Source: Desulfonatronospira sp.
GTDB lineage: Bacteria; Desulfobacterota; Desulfovibrionia; Desulfovibrionales; Desulfonatronovibrionaceae
Direction: 5' to 3'
Assembly (NCBI GenBank): GCA_003563255.1
Contig: PWSL01000162.1
Location: 1 to 24,204, forward strand
Length of the DNA: 24,204 nucleotides
Both the position numbers and the translations under genes were made by a program. The notes beneath the pieces were generated by a model. It saw only the letters and a program-made list of their open reading frames with translations. It did not search any database and was not told the DNA's origin. This document shows, one piece after another, positions 9,146 to 17,559 of this stretch; position 1 is the stretch's first letter, and every line of letters begins with the position of its first letter.

Positions 9146-9327
9146 GTCGGACCTGTCGGACCTGTCGGACCTGTCGGACCTGTCAGACCTGTCAGACCTG
9201 TCAGACACGTCAGACCTGTCAGACACGTCAGACCTGTCAGACACGTCAGACCTGTCAGACACGTCAGACCTGTCGGACACGTCGGACCTGTCAGACACGT
9301 CCGACAAACCAGAGCAAAACAACATGA
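9142..9327 (+). other. Repeat-encoded open frame linking murD to ftsW (possible coupling peptide)
   Basis: The GTG at 9142 overlaps the murD TGA stop (GTGA), and this frame's own TGA (9325-9327) overlaps the ftsW ATG (ATGA). The 61-codon frame would encode a repeat of (R/Q)-T-(C/R) with 11 cysteines, ending RPTNQSKTT. It has no recognisable domain. It may simply be a tandem repeat read by chance, or it may carry ribosomes from murD to ftsW, whose own ribosome binding site is weak. Codon composition is dictated by the repeat, so coding potential cannot be judged from it. Confidence 0.3.
9146..9307. repeat. 9-bp tandem repeat, about 18 units, between murD and ftsW
   Basis: Seventeen clear units of GTC(G/A)GAC(CT/AC) and one decayed unit (GTCCGACAA) lie head to tail. 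Units 1-4 are GTCGGACCT, units 5-6 GTCAGACCT. From unit 7 on, GTCAGACAC and GTCAGACCT alternate, with some G variants near the end. The alternation implies a second-order 18-bp unit, as if the array grew by duplicating a dimer. No frame of the unit contains a stop on either strand. Confidence 0.97.
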
Positions 9328-10433
9328 CCAGCAATAAAAACGCCGCCAAAAACCAGGGCCCGGACCTGTGGCTTCTTTTCTCGGTGCTCATCCTCTCGGG
9401 CCTGGGGCTTATGATGATCCTGAGCACCAGTGCCGTCATGGCCGAGCGCTTTTATGCGGACAAGTACTTCTTTTTCAAGCGCCAGGCCCTTTTCGGACTG
9501 GCCGGCCTTCTGGTCATGTACCTGGGTTACAGGATCAACAGGGGGTTTATGTACCGCCTGCGCTATCTCTGGATTACAGCGGCCCTGGCCTTGCTGGCCA
9601 TGACGGTTTTTTCGCCCTTGGGATATGCAGCCGGGGGCGCCGCCAGATGGGTCAATCTGGGGTTTTTCAACATTCAGCCCCTGGAACTGGCCAAGGTAGC
9701 CCTGGTCATTTATCTGGCCTGCTTCTTTGCCTTCAAGCAGGACAAGGTCAAGACCTTCAGCGTAGGCTTTTTACCCCCCACTCTGATTACGGGTATATTC
9801 TGCGCTCTTTTGCTGCTGCAGCCCGATTTCGGCGGGGCGGTATACATGGCCGGGCTATTGTTTCTTTTGAGCCTGGTGGGCGGCACCAGGTTAATTTACC
9901 TGTTCTCCTCCTCGGTATTGGCTGCAATAACTGCCGCAGTTCTGGTGTTGCAGTCGCCATACAGGTTCAGGAGATGGTTTTCCTTTCTGGACCCCTTCCA
10001 GGACCCCCAGGATTCGGGGTACCAGCTGGTGCAGTCCCTGTATGCCTTTGGGTCCGGAGGTATCTGGGGAATGGGACTGGGGGAAGGCAGACAGAAGCTC
10101 TTTTTCCTGCCTGAAGCGCATAACGATTTTATCATGGCTGTGGTGGGCGAGGAACTGGGCTTTATCGGGGTATCCCTGGTATTTATCGTCCTGGGGATTT
10201 TGCTTTGGAGAATCCTGGTCATCTGCATGTCCCAGAGTGACCTGGTGGACAGGTTTGCAGGGCTGGGCATGGGCATGATCATAATTATGGGCGCCCTGTT
10301 GAATCTGGCGGTTGTTCTGGGGGTCATCCCTCCCAAGGGACTGCCCATGCCCTTTATAAGTTATGGAGGCAGCAGCCTGCTTGTGTCTTTCTTCTGCGCG
10401 GGCTTTCTGCTCAACCTATCCAGGAGCAGGTGA
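9324..10433 (+). CDS. ftsW: Septal peptidoglycan glycosyltransferase FtsW (SEDS family)
   Basis: FtsW polymerises lipid II at the septum together with FtsI. The 369-residue polytopic protein has the SEDS landmarks: [31 protein letters not shown], and [17 protein letters not shown], in which D268 matches the catalytic Asp of the family. It ends with the conserved [16 protein letters not shown] loop and final helix. It begins at the end of the repeat frame with no strong ribosome binding site. Its stop overlaps the murG start (TGATG), and AGGAG for murG lies inside its last codons. Confidence 0.96.
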   Translation: MTSNKNAAKNQGPDLWLLFSVLILSGLGLMMILSTSAVMAERFYADKYFFFKRQALFGLAGLLVMYLGYRINRGFMYRLRYLWITAALALLAMTVFSPLGYAAGGAARWVNLGFFNIQPLELAKVALVIYLACFFAFKQDKVKTFSVGFLPPTLITGIFCALLLLQPDFGGAVYMAGLLFLLSLVGGTRLIYLFSSSVLAAITAAVLVLQSPYRFRRWFSFLDPFQDPQDSGYQLVQSLYAFGSGGIWGMGLGEGRQKLFFLPEAHNDFIMAVVGEELGFIGVSLVFIVLGILLWRILVICMSQSDLVDRFAGLGMGMIIIMGALLNLAVVLGVIPPKGLPMPFISYGGSSLLVSFFCAGFLLNLSRSR

Positions 10434-11515
10434 TGCTGAACAAAGTACTCATTGCCACAGGGGGTACAGGAGGCCATATTTACCCGGCCCTGTCCGTGGC
10501 CAGAAAAATAATGGAACATTATCCCTCCTGCAGGGTGGTGTTCGCAGGCGGGCTATACGGTTCTGAAAAGGATATCATCCCGCAGGCTGGATTCGAATTC
10601 AAGGCCTTTCCAGCCAAAGGGGTGCTGGGCAGGGGCATAAAATCCCTGGGTTCCGTGTGGTGGGCAACCAGAAGCCTGGCCAAAAGCTATTTCCTGCTGC
10701 GCTCCCTGAGACCGGATGTGGTGGTGGGGTTCGGGGGATATGCCGGGTTCATCCCGGTACTTACCGCCAGCATGATGAAGATACCCACGGCCATACATGA
10801 GCAGAACAGCCTGCCCGGAATGACCAACCGGGTCCTGGGGCGCAAAGTGAAAAAAGTCATGCTCAGTTATGAGGATATAAAGAACTTTTTTCCGCCGGAA
10901 AAGGTGGTTCAGACAGGCAACCCAGTGCGTACCGAACTTCTGGAGCACCAGTATGCATCACACGGGATGCATCAGCCGGGAAAAAGGCTCCTGGTCCTGG
11001 GAGGCAGCCAGGGGGCCAGCGCCATCAACTCCGCGGTCCTGGAGCGCCTCGATGAATTAAAGGCCATGGAGGTCAAAGTCTGGCATCAGACCGGGGAAAG
11101 GGACTATGAAATGGTGAAAGAGGCTTACCAGGAAAAGTATCCGGAAGCCAGGGTGGATGCATACATACAGGATATGGCCGGGGCCTATGATTTTGCGGAC
11201 CTGGTGCTCAGCCGGGCCGGGGCTTCCACAATCTCCGAGCTTTGCGTGGCCGGAAAGGCTTGTGTACTCATACCTTTTCCCCATGCCACGCATGATCACC
11301 AGATGATCAACGCCAGATACCTGGAAGATGCCGGCGCAGCCATGGTGCTGGACCAGAGCTACCTGGACCAGGTCAACCTGGCCCGGGTCATCACCGATCT
11401 TCTGGCCATGCCGGAAAAAATAAGAGACATGGGCAGGGCTGCAGCAAAAATAAGCCGCCCCGAGGCAGCACAAAACATAGTCCAGGAACTGGTAAGTCTT
11501 AAAGCAGGAAAATAA
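10433..11515 (+). CDS. murG: UDP-GlcNAc:lipid I N-acetylglucosaminyltransferase MurG
   Basis: MurG converts lipid I to lipid II on the cytoplasmic face of the membrane. The GT-B glycosyltransferase motifs are clear: [14 protein letters not shown] near residues 10-23, [27 protein letters not shown], the second glycine loop [12 protein letters not shown], and the UDP-GlcNAc site [16 protein letters not shown] with [15 protein letters not shown] chose ATG 10433, 6 nt after AGGAG (10422-10426); a GTG three bases earlier is also in frame. The stop is one base before the murC GTG. Confidence 0.97.
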   Translation: MLNKVLIATGGTGGHIYPALSVARKIMEHYPSCRVVFAGGLYGSEKDIIPQAGFEFKAFPAKGVLGRGIKSLGSVWWATRSLAKSYFLLRSLRPDVVVGFGGYAGFIPVLTASMMKIPTAIHEQNSLPGMTNRVLGRKVKKVMLSYEDIKNFFPPEKVVQTGNPVRTELLEHQYASHGMHQPGKRLLVLGGSQGASAINSAVLERLDELKAMEVKVWHQTGERDYEMVKEAYQEKYPEARVDAYIQDMAGAYDFADLVLSRAGASTISELCVAGKACVLIPFPHATHDHQMINARYLEDAGAAMVLDQSYLDQVNLARVITDLLAMPEKIRDMGRAAAKISRPEAAQNIVQELVSLKAGK

Positions 11516-11516
11516 A

Positions 11517-12878
11517 GTGCACAACTACATCAATCGCATACATATGGTGGGCATTGGGGGCTCGGGCATGAGCGGCATTGCCGAGGTCCTTTTGAACCTT
11601 GGCTACCAGGTCAGCGGCTCGGATCTGTCCCGGGGTCCCCCGGTAACCCTACTTGAGCAGCAGGGGGCAAAGGTGTTCCAGGGCCACCACCAGGACAACG
11701 TGGGCCCGGCCCAGGTGGTGGTGAAATCCACGGCGGTGCGCGAGGACAACCCCGAGATCCTGCAGGCCAGATCCACAGGGATACCGGTTATTCCCAGGGC
11801 GGAGATGCTGGCTGAGCTCATGCGGCTCAAAACCGGGGTGGCCGTGGCCGGGACCCACGGCAAGACCACCACCACGTCTTTTCTGGGAACCATTTTCAAG
11901 GAGGCCGGACTGGACCCCACCGTGATCATCGGGGGCAGGCTGAACAAGTACGGCAGCAACGCCCTGCCCGGCACCGGGGAATACCTCATAGCCGAGGCTG
12001 ACGAGTCGGATGGATCCTTTCTGACCCTTTTGCCCATCATCAATATCGTTACCAATATCGGTGCTGACCATCTGGATTACTACCGGGACCTGGATGAAAT
12101 CCGGGAAAGCTTTGTGCGTTTTATGAACAATGTCCCCTTTTACGGGCTCAATGTCGTCTGCGGCGATGACCCGCAAATCCGCCGTGTCCTGGAGCGGATC
12201 AAGCGACCGGTTCTAACCTATGGCTTCCAGGAGCAAAGCCGGCTGCGTGCTGAAATCCTCTCCATCAGTCCGGGGTCGATGTTCAATGTCTTCCAGGACC
12301 AGAGCTTCTGGGGCCGGGTAAAGCTCAATCACCCCGGCCGGCACAACGTGCTCAACTGCCTGGCCGCCATCGGGGTTGCCATACAGGCCGGGATAGACAA
12401 ACAGGACATCCTGCGCTCCCTGGCCGACTTCGGCGGAGTAGGCAGGCGTTTCGAGCGCAAGGGAATAAAGGATGACGTCATGGTGGTGGACGACTATGGC
12501 CACCACCCCACGGAAATCGCGGCTACGCTGGAAACAGCCAGACAGTGCCATCCAGATCGCAGACTGGTGGTGCTTTTCCAGCCCCACCGCTTCACCCGGA
12601 CCAGGGATTTCTTCGGGGAGTTCTGCCGGGTCCTGGCCGGTGCGGACCTGCTGTTGCTCACGGAAATATACCCGGCCTCGGAGGATCCAATACCCGGGGT
12701 CAACGCACAGAGCCTGGCCCAGGGAATCATGCAGGTGGCCGGTGTCCCGGTGCGCTTTTATCAGACCCTGGATGATGCAGGCCGCGCCCTGAGCGGTATC
12801 CTGCAGCAGGGGGACCTGTTCATGACCCTGGGGGCCGGCAACGTATGGCAGGTAGGAGAAAAATTTTTAGAAACATGA
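11517..12878 (+). CDS. murC: UDP-N-acetylmuramate:L-alanine ligase MurC
   Basis: MurC adds the first amino acid, L-alanine, to UDP-MurNAc. The N-terminus has the UDP-substrate loop [17 protein letters not shown]. The ATP loop [11 protein letters not shown] (K116), [30 protein letters not shown] and [14 protein letters not shown] are all MurC-type, and FQPHRFTRT follows. The length of 453 fits. It starts with GTG, with AGGA 9 nt upstream. The TGA stop overlaps the preferred murB ATG. Confidence 0.97.
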   Translation: MHNYINRIHMVGIGGSGMSGIAEVLLNLGYQVSGSDLSRGPPVTLLEQQGAKVFQGHHQDNVGPAQVVVKSTAVREDNPEILQARSTGIPVIPRAEMLAELMRLKTGVAVAGTHGKTTTTSFLGTIFKEAGLDPTVIIGGRLNKYGSNALPGTGEYLIAEADESDGSFLTLLPIINIVTNIGADHLDYYRDLDEIRESFVRFMNNVPFYGLNVVCGDDPQIRRVLERIKRPVLTYGFQEQSRLRAEILSISPGSMFNVFQDQSFWGRVKLNHPGRHNVLNCLAAIGVAIQAGIDKQDILRSLADFGGVGRRFERKGIKDDVMVVDDYGHHPTEIAATLETARQCHPDRRLVVLFQPHRFTRTRDFFGEFCRVLAGADLLLLTEIYPASEDPIPGVNAQSLAQGIMQVAGVPVRFYQTLDDAGRALSGILQQGDLFMTLGAGNVWQVGEKFLET

Positions 12879-13750
12879 AAAAACTGCACCATCCGGATCT
12901 GAAAAAAATGTCCACCCTGAAAATGGGTGGCCGCGCCGGTGCGATTTATTATCCGGAACAGGAATCTCACCTGGAGAAGCTGTCCGGCATAATCGGCAGT
13001 GACCAGCGCTGCATGTTTCTGGGGAGAGGCAGCAATGTACTGTTTACCGATAACACTGCAGACCTGGTGCTGATTAAATGGCATGGAAATCTTCAGCCTG
13101 AGATCTCGGCCCGGGAGGGGGAGCACATCCTTGTCAATGTGGATGCCGGCTTTCCCCTTCCACGGCTTCTTGGCTGGAGCGCCTCCCGGGGCCTTTCAGG
13201 GCTTGAGGGGCTGGCAGGCATCCCCGGCAGCGTGGGCGGGGCTGTGGTCATGAATGCCGGCTCTCACGGTGTGGATTTTTGCAGCCTTTTATCCAGGGTC
13301 TGGATCTGGACCCCTGCTGCAGGTCTGCAGTGTCTGCAACCGGAAGAATTCAGCCATGGCTACAGGGAATTTAAGATAAATACACTACCGGGGGAATTTC
13401 TGGTGACCGCAGCACTCATTAGTCTTACCCCTTCCAGTCCGGAAGTTGTGCAGGAAAACATAAAAAAATTCTATCTGCGCAAAAAGAAAGTACAGCCGGT
13501 CCTTGCAGCCACGGCCGGATGCGTATTCAAAAATCCTCCGAACGGGGAATCCGCTGGAAGACTCCTGGACCAGGCAGGCTTCAGGGGCAAAAAATCAGGT
13601 CAAACAGCGTTTTCAACAAAACATGCCAACTTCCTGGTAAACCTGGGCAACGGCACAAGCCTGCAGGCCCTGGCACTTATCCAGGAGGCTCGAGAAAAAG
13701 TAAAGCAAGTGTCAGGCCATGAACTACAGTTGGAAATCAGGATAATCTGA
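12875..13750 (+). CDS. murB: UDP-N-acetylenolpyruvoylglucosamine reductase MurB
   Basis: MurB reduces enolpyruvyl-UDP-GlcNAc to UDP-MurNAc using FAD and NADPH. FAD-domain motifs: GRGSNVLF and [21 protein letters not shown]. The short type II form is indicated by about 291 residues and by [13 protein letters not shown]. In AGCVFKNP the residue at the proton-donor position, serine in E. coli MurB, is C216. The C-terminal ELQLEIRI keeps a glutamate. ATG 12875 overlaps the murC stop (ATGA); ATG 12845 is an in-frame alternative adding ten basic residues, and AGGAG at 12854-12858 lies between the two. Confidence 0.95.
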   Translation: MKKLHHPDLKKMSTLKMGGRAGAIYYPEQESHLEKLSGIIGSDQRCMFLGRGSNVLFTDNTADLVLIKWHGNLQPEISAREGEHILVNVDAGFPLPRLLGWSASRGLSGLEGLAGIPGSVGGAVVMNAGSHGVDFCSLLSRVWIWTPAAGLQCLQPEEFSHGYREFKINTLPGEFLVTAALISLTPSSPEVVQENIKKFYLRKKKVQPVLAATAGCVFKNPPNGESAGRLLDQAGFRGKKSGQTAFSTKHANFLVNLGNGTSLQALALIQEAREKVKQVSGHELQLEIRII

Positions 13751-13760
13751 GGGTACAGCA

Positions 13761-14585
13761 TTGACCAGGAGAACCCCCTCACTAGCAAGAAATTCTGGAA
13801 ACTACCACAGGCCCAGGCCTGTTGGTAAGTTTCGCAGACTTTTTTCAGCCCTTTTTGGTGTGGTGGGCCTGACCATGTTACTGGGCCTGAGTCTGGGATT
13901 TCTTGTCCTGGTGAGCGCGGCTCTTATCCATGGCTACCACTATGCCACAAGCAGTGAATACCTGGAGTTAAGAGAGATTGAAATCCATGGCAATCAGCGT
14001 TTGACCTATACCGACATACTGCGTCTGATGCAGGTTGATACCGGAATAAACATGCTCAAGCTGAACATGTCTCAAATGCAGAAAAGGCTGGTCCAAAGCC
14101 CCTGGGTAGAGCAGGCCCGGGTAAGGCGGGATTTTCCTGATCAGCTGCACGTGGATATCCGGGAAAAGCAGGCCTACTTCTGGGTCCAGAATGATGATAA
14201 TCTTTACTATGCCGATGAGAAAGGCCGTATTATCGAGCGTCTGACTCCGGAAAGACTTGTGTCGCTGCCGGTGCTGCATACGCATCAAAACGCCGGATCC
14301 GGGGATATATCCGAGATTGTCCGCACCCTGGAACAAAGGATTTTTCCCTTTTCTATTCATGACATCTCCTGGATCAGCATAACTGAGACCGGCAGAGTCG
14401 GGATGTACATTCACGGGCTGGACCTGAAGCTTGCCATGAACTGCCGGGAACTGCACAAGCAGACCCGGCAACTAAACGCCGTGTGGAACGACCTGCGTCA
14501 GAGACAGGAAATTGATGCAGTAAAAATGATAACCGTGGCCGGAGAGAACGTCTGGGTTGCTTATCGTGATCCGGAAAAACCATGA
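13761..14585 (+). CDS. ftsQ: Cell division protein FtsQ
   Basis: FtsQ is a bitopic protein that scaffolds FtsB and FtsL in the divisome. A basic N-terminal tail is followed by one membrane segment (about residues 31-57). The POTRA domain then begins with LELREIEIHGNQRLTYTDIL and contains LVQSPWVEQARVRRDFPDQL, a stretch typical of FtsQ. The rest is the FtsQ beta domain, including PVLHTHQ. The start is TTG 13761, with GAGGG 7 nt upstream; no nearby ATG precedes the membrane segment. It lies between murB and ftsA without ddl. The length of 274 is normal. Confidence 0.93.
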   Translation: MTRRTPSLARNSGNYHRPRPVGKFRRLFSALFGVVGLTMLLGLSLGFLVLVSAALIHGYHYATSSEYLELREIEIHGNQRLTYTDILRLMQVDTGINMLKLNMSQMQKRLVQSPWVEQARVRRDFPDQLHVDIREKQAYFWVQNDDNLYYADEKGRIIERLTPERLVSLPVLHTHQNAGSGDISEIVRTLEQRIFPFSIHDISWISITETGRVGMYIHGLDLKLAMNCRELHKQTRQLNAVWNDLRQRQEIDAVKMITVAGENVWVAYRDPEKP

Positions 14586-14603
14586 AATTCAAGGGAAGCA
14601 GGT

Positions 14604-15830
14604 ATGGCCAAATCAGATTTAATCGTGGGACTGGACCTCGGTACCACCAAGATTACGGCTGTGGTTGGAGAAATGACTCCAGACGGAGTTGATATTGTAG
14701 GCATCGGCACCAGTCCATCCACCGGGTTGCGCAAGGGAGTGGTAGTCAACATCGAGCAGACCGTGCAGTCCATCAAAAAGGCCCTGGAAGAAGCTGAACT
14801 GATGGCTGGGTGCGAGATCCAGTCCGTGTACGCCGGCATCGCCGGCAGCCATATAAAGGGCTTCAACAGCCACGGAGTCATAGCCGTAAAAGGAGGGGAG
14901 GTAAGCAGCCGCGACGTTGAAAGAGTCCTGGACGCAGCCAAGGCCGTGGCCATTCCCCTGGACCGGGAGGTTATCCATATTCTGCCGCAGGAATTCATTG
15001 TTGACGATCAAAACGGCATAGCCGACCCCCTGGGAATGGCCGGAGTCCGGCTGGAGGTCAAGGTGCATATAGTCACCGGCGCCGTAAGCAGCGCCCAGAA
15101 CATTGTCCGGTCCTGTCACCGCAGCGGACTGGATGTCTCGGACATCGTCCTGGAATCTCTGGCATCCTCCAAGGCGGTTTTAACAGATGAGGAAAAGGAA
15201 ATCGGGGTGGCCCTGGTGGATATCGGGGGGGGGACCACAGATGTGGCCATCTTCAGTGAAGACTCCATCAAGTACACCGGAGGCATTGCCATCGGAGGGG
15301 CCAACCTGACCAACGATATAGCTTTCGGACTGCGCACCCCCATGGTTTCCGCGGAAAAGATCAAGATCAGGTACGGCTGTTCCATGGCGGACATGCTGGA
15401 GGAGGAAGAGATAATCGAGGTCCCCAGCGTGGGTGGCAGAACACCCAGAAAACTTTCCAGACACGTGCTGGCCGAAATCTGTGAACCCCGGATGGAGGAG
15501 CTTTTTCTGCTGGTGGATCAGGAGATAACCCGCTCCGGATTCAAGAATTCCACCGGGGCCGGAGTGGTTCTCACAGGCGGGGCGGCCCTGATTGAAGGCG
15601 CCCAGGAACTGGCGGAACAGATCTTCAACATGCCCACCCGCATCGGGTATCCCCGCAAGGTGGGCGGACTCAAGGATGTGGTCAACAACCCCATGTACGC
15701 CACTGCCGTGGGGGTTCTGATTTATGGAGCGGAAAAGGAAAGCAGTGAAAAACAGTTCCGTATCCGGGACAGGAACATGTTTAACCGCATCCTGAGCAAG
15801 ATGCGTAAGTGGTTTGTGGATATTAAATAG
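14604..15830 (+). CDS. ftsA: Cell division protein FtsA
   Basis: FtsA is the actin-like ATPase that tethers FtsZ to the membrane and recruits later division proteins. Motifs: IVGLDLGTTKITAVV (phosphate 1), VALVDIGGGTTDVAIF (phosphate 2), GAGVVLTGGAALIEGA (adenosine), and the FtsA-specific 1C domain between about residues 85 and 165. The C-terminus NRILSKMRKWFVDIK is an amphipathic membrane-targeting helix, so the protein looks complete. AAGGGAAG lies 9 nt upstream of the ATG. The TAG stop overlaps the first bases of the repeat block that follows. Confidence 0.97.
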   Translation: MAKSDLIVGLDLGTTKITAVVGEMTPDGVDIVGIGTSPSTGLRKGVVVNIEQTVQSIKKALEEAELMAGCEIQSVYAGIAGSHIKGFNSHGVIAVKGGEVSSRDVERVLDAAKAVAIPLDREVIHILPQEFIVDDQNGIADPLGMAGVRLEVKVHIVTGAVSSAQNIVRSCHRSGLDVSDIVLESLASSKAVLTDEEKEIGVALVDIGGGTTDVAIFSEDSIKYTGGIAIGGANLTNDIAFGLRTPMVSAEKIKIRYGCSMADMLEEEEIIEVPSVGGRTPRKLSRHVLAEICEPRMEELFLLVDQEITRSGFKNSTGAGVVLTGGAALIEGAQELAEQIFNMPTRIGYPRKVGGLKDVVNNPMYATAVGVLIYGAEKESSEKQFRIRDRNMFNRILSKMRKWFVDIK

Positions 15831-15932
15831 CACTACAGCGAAACTTATTTATTGATCTCCGGGGACTGGCTGTTTTGCCGCCTGAATTTTTGTTCAATTG
15901 CAAGTTATCAATCGGCAAAAGTGCCTGTCCAG
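15829..15932. repeat. Partial palindromic element starting in the ftsA stop codon
   Basis: It opens with AGCACTACAGCGAAACTTA (15829-15847), the reverse complement of which ends other copies at 92-109 and about 16242-16258. Inner arms GGGGACTGGCTGTTTTGCCG and CGGCAAAAGTGCCTGTCC face each other around a short loop, as in the element at 1402-1547. The right end is missing at 15932, where a different element begins, so this copy looks interrupted by insertion. Confidence 0.6.
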
Positions 15933-16265
15933 GTATCTGTTTAGCGCTTTGCATGTGGCACGGGGACTGGCTTCCCCCGCACTAATTGTCTGAAAGAAGA
16001 TTTTCGGATTATAAACATAAATGCAGGGGAGCCAGTACCCGGTGATAAGTAAAACGTAACCATTCAGGGGTTCCCCGGTGGTGTTTACCGGCACCAGGCC
16101 TGGGGACTGTCCCATGCTATGAAATAATTGGGCAGCTTCACATGATTTCGCGTCTGTGATTTTTGTATTTGTGCAGTAAAAGTGTCGCGGGGACTGTCCC
16201 CAGGCCGGTATCTGCCCCTCCTGAATGGTTACAGTAAAACAGTTTCGCTTCAGTGCTGACAAACC
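15933..16265. repeat. Older palindromic element of the 21204-21342 family, split by a younger insertion
   Basis: The first 52 bases, GTATCTGTTTAGCGCTTTGC onward, match 21204-21255 almost base for base. The right arm (GCAGGGGAGCCAGTACCC, 16023-16040) mirrors the left arm. The expected right end is only recognisable after removing the element at 16056-16232 with one copy of its target duplication. The joined sequence then resembles the right arm of the copy at 1-119, ending in AGTTTCGCTTCAGTGCT. The exact right boundary is uncertain. Confidence 0.55.
16056..16232. mobile_element. 177-bp MITE with perfect 8-bp target duplication (IS66-like ends)
   Basis: Terminal inverted repeats are GTAACCATTCAGG (16056-16068) and CCTGAATGGTTAC (16220-16232), a perfect 13 bp. 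The 8 bases AGTAAAAC lie directly outside both ends (16048-16055 and 16233-16240), a perfect target-site duplication. Extended arms also pair, including CCTGGGGACTGTCCC against GGGGACTGTCCCCAGG. It has no plausible gene. Ends beginning GTAA and 8-bp duplications are known for the IS66 family, so movement by an IS66-type transposase is a reasonable inference. A second copy begins at 24085. Confidence 0.85.
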
Positions 16266-16308
16266 AGCAAACAATATACAGGCAAATTTTTTTCTCAGCT
16301 AAAAAGGG

Positions 16309-16315
16309 AAGGAGG
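16309..16315 (+). promoter_or_regulatory. Strong ribosome binding site of ftsZ
   Basis: AAGGAGG, a full match to the anti-Shine-Dalgarno core, lies 5 nt before the ftsZ ATG. It is the best site among the plus-strand genes and fits the high FtsZ level cells need. Positions 16260-16308 between the repeats and this site are AT-rich, but I see no clear promoter pair. Confidence 0.85.
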
Positions 16316-16320
16316 AAGCA

Positions 16321-17559
16321 ATGGAATATCAGGAAATCCAAATGGACGGCAACGCCAGGATCAAAGTCGTTGGCGTTGGCGGCGGAGGCGGCAACGCTGT
16401 AAACAACATGATCTGCTCCGCAATGAAGGGGGTGACGTTCATTGTTGCAAACACAGATCTGCAGGCCTTGAAGCATTCCCAGGCTGAGTACAAGATTCAG
16501 CTAGGTGAAACCCTGACCAAGGGACTGGGTGCAGGAGCTGATCCCAGGGTAGGCAAAGAGGCCGCAGAAGAGAGCATAAATCATATCCGGGAAGTGCTGG
16601 ACGGATGCGACATGGTCTTTGTCACCGCTGGCATGGGAGGCGGCACAGGAACCGGGGCCGCGCCTGTTATTGCCAGGGTGGCCAAGGAAATGGGAGCATT
16701 GACTGTAGCAGTGGTCACCAAGCCATTTTACTTCGAGGGCAAGCGCAGACGGGGCCAGGGGGATACGGGGATATCTGAACTAAAGGAGGTGGTGGACAGC
16801 ATCATCACTATTCCCAATGACCGCCTGCTCTCCCTGGCCTCCAAGAAGGCCTCCTTTCTGGAGATGCTCAAGAAAGCCGACGAGGTCCTTTACTACGGTG
16901 TAAAGGGCATTTCTGATCTCATCATGGTTCCGGGGCTCATCAACATGGACTTTGCCGACGTCAAGGCGGTTATGTCCGAAATGGGACTGGCCATGATGGG
17001 CACAGGTATCGCCACCGGAGAAGGGCGGGCCAGGGAAGCGGCCATGAAAGCCATTACCAGCCCCCTTTTGGAAGACGTCTCCATAGACGGAGCCAAGGGA
17101 GTACTGATGAACGTCACCTGCGGTATGGACCTGGCCATTGATGAGGTCAGCGAAGCAGCGGAGATCATCCACGAATCCGCTGACGAAGACGCCCAGATCT
17201 ATTTTGGAACCGTATTCGACGAAAACATTGAGGATGAAATACGCATCACAGTCATCGCTACGGGTATTGAGGATGAATATGTCTCATCCCAGCGTTCCTC
17301 CTCAAAGGTAACAGATCTGTCCAAGGTACAGAAAGGCCAGAGCAATGCCAGGCAAAGGCCGAGAAACATGTCCGTGGACCCCGATGGAAAGGATAATCTC
17401 AACATACCGGCCTATATCCGGCGGAGCAGAAACGGCCAGGAGCCGGCCCCCATTGAAAATGCAAAATCAGGCAAGGCCAAGGTCAAAAAAGGGGAAGAGT
17501 TCATCTTTGACGAGGATGAATTTGAAATCCCCTCCTTTATCCGCAGACAGGCGGATTAA
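16321..17559 (+). CDS. ftsZ: Cell division GTPase FtsZ
   Basis: FtsZ polymerises at midcell into the ring that organises division. Residues 16-26 hold the nucleotide-binding [11 protein letters not shown], the tubulin signature GGGTGTG is at 106-112, and the T7 synergy loop N208-M-D210-FAD213 completes the GTPase site across subunits. A variable linker of about 70 residues leads to the conserved tail peptide [12 protein letters not shown], which binds FtsA. The length of 412 is slightly above average because of the linker. It is separated from ftsA by 490 bp of repeats, so separate expression is likely. Confidence 0.98.
   Translation: MEYQEIQMDGNARIKVVGVGGGGGNAVNNMICSAMKGVTFIVANTDLQALKHSQAEYKIQLGETLTKGLGAGADPRVGKEAAEESINHIREVLDGCDMVFVTAGMGGGTGTGAAPVIARVAKEMGALTVAVVTKPFYFEGKRRRGQGDTGISELKEVVDSIITIPNDRLLSLASKKASFLEMLKKADEVLYYGVKGISDLIMVPGLINMDFADVKAVMSEMGLAMMGTGIATGEGRAREAAMKAITSPLLEDVSIDGAKGVLMNVTCGMDLAIDEVSEAAEIIHESADEDAQIYFGTVFDENIEDEIRITVIATGIEDEYVSSQRSSSKVTDLSKVQKGQSNARQRPRNMSVDPDGKDNLNIPAYIRRSRNGQEPAPIENAKSGKAKVKKGEEFIFDEDEFEIPSFIRRQAD

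Noticed and set aside
9146..9307. CRISPR-like array
   Set aside because: Units are 9 bp with no spacers; it is a simple tandem repeat.
8819..9439. Minus-strand frame of 206 codons with (S-D-V-S-D-R) repeats across the murD-ftsW tandem array
   Set aside because: It is antisense to the ends of murD and ftsW and stays open only because the 9-bp repeat has no stops in any frame. No family is recognisable outside the repeat.
16256..16280. CTGACA ... TATACA as a sigma-70 promoter for ftsZ
   Set aside because: The spacer is only about 13 bp, too short for a normal promoter.
15894..16476. Two minus-strand open frames between ftsA and ftsZ
   Set aside because: They consist of palindromic repeat sequence plus the start of ftsZ, with no ribosome binding sites or recognisable domains.
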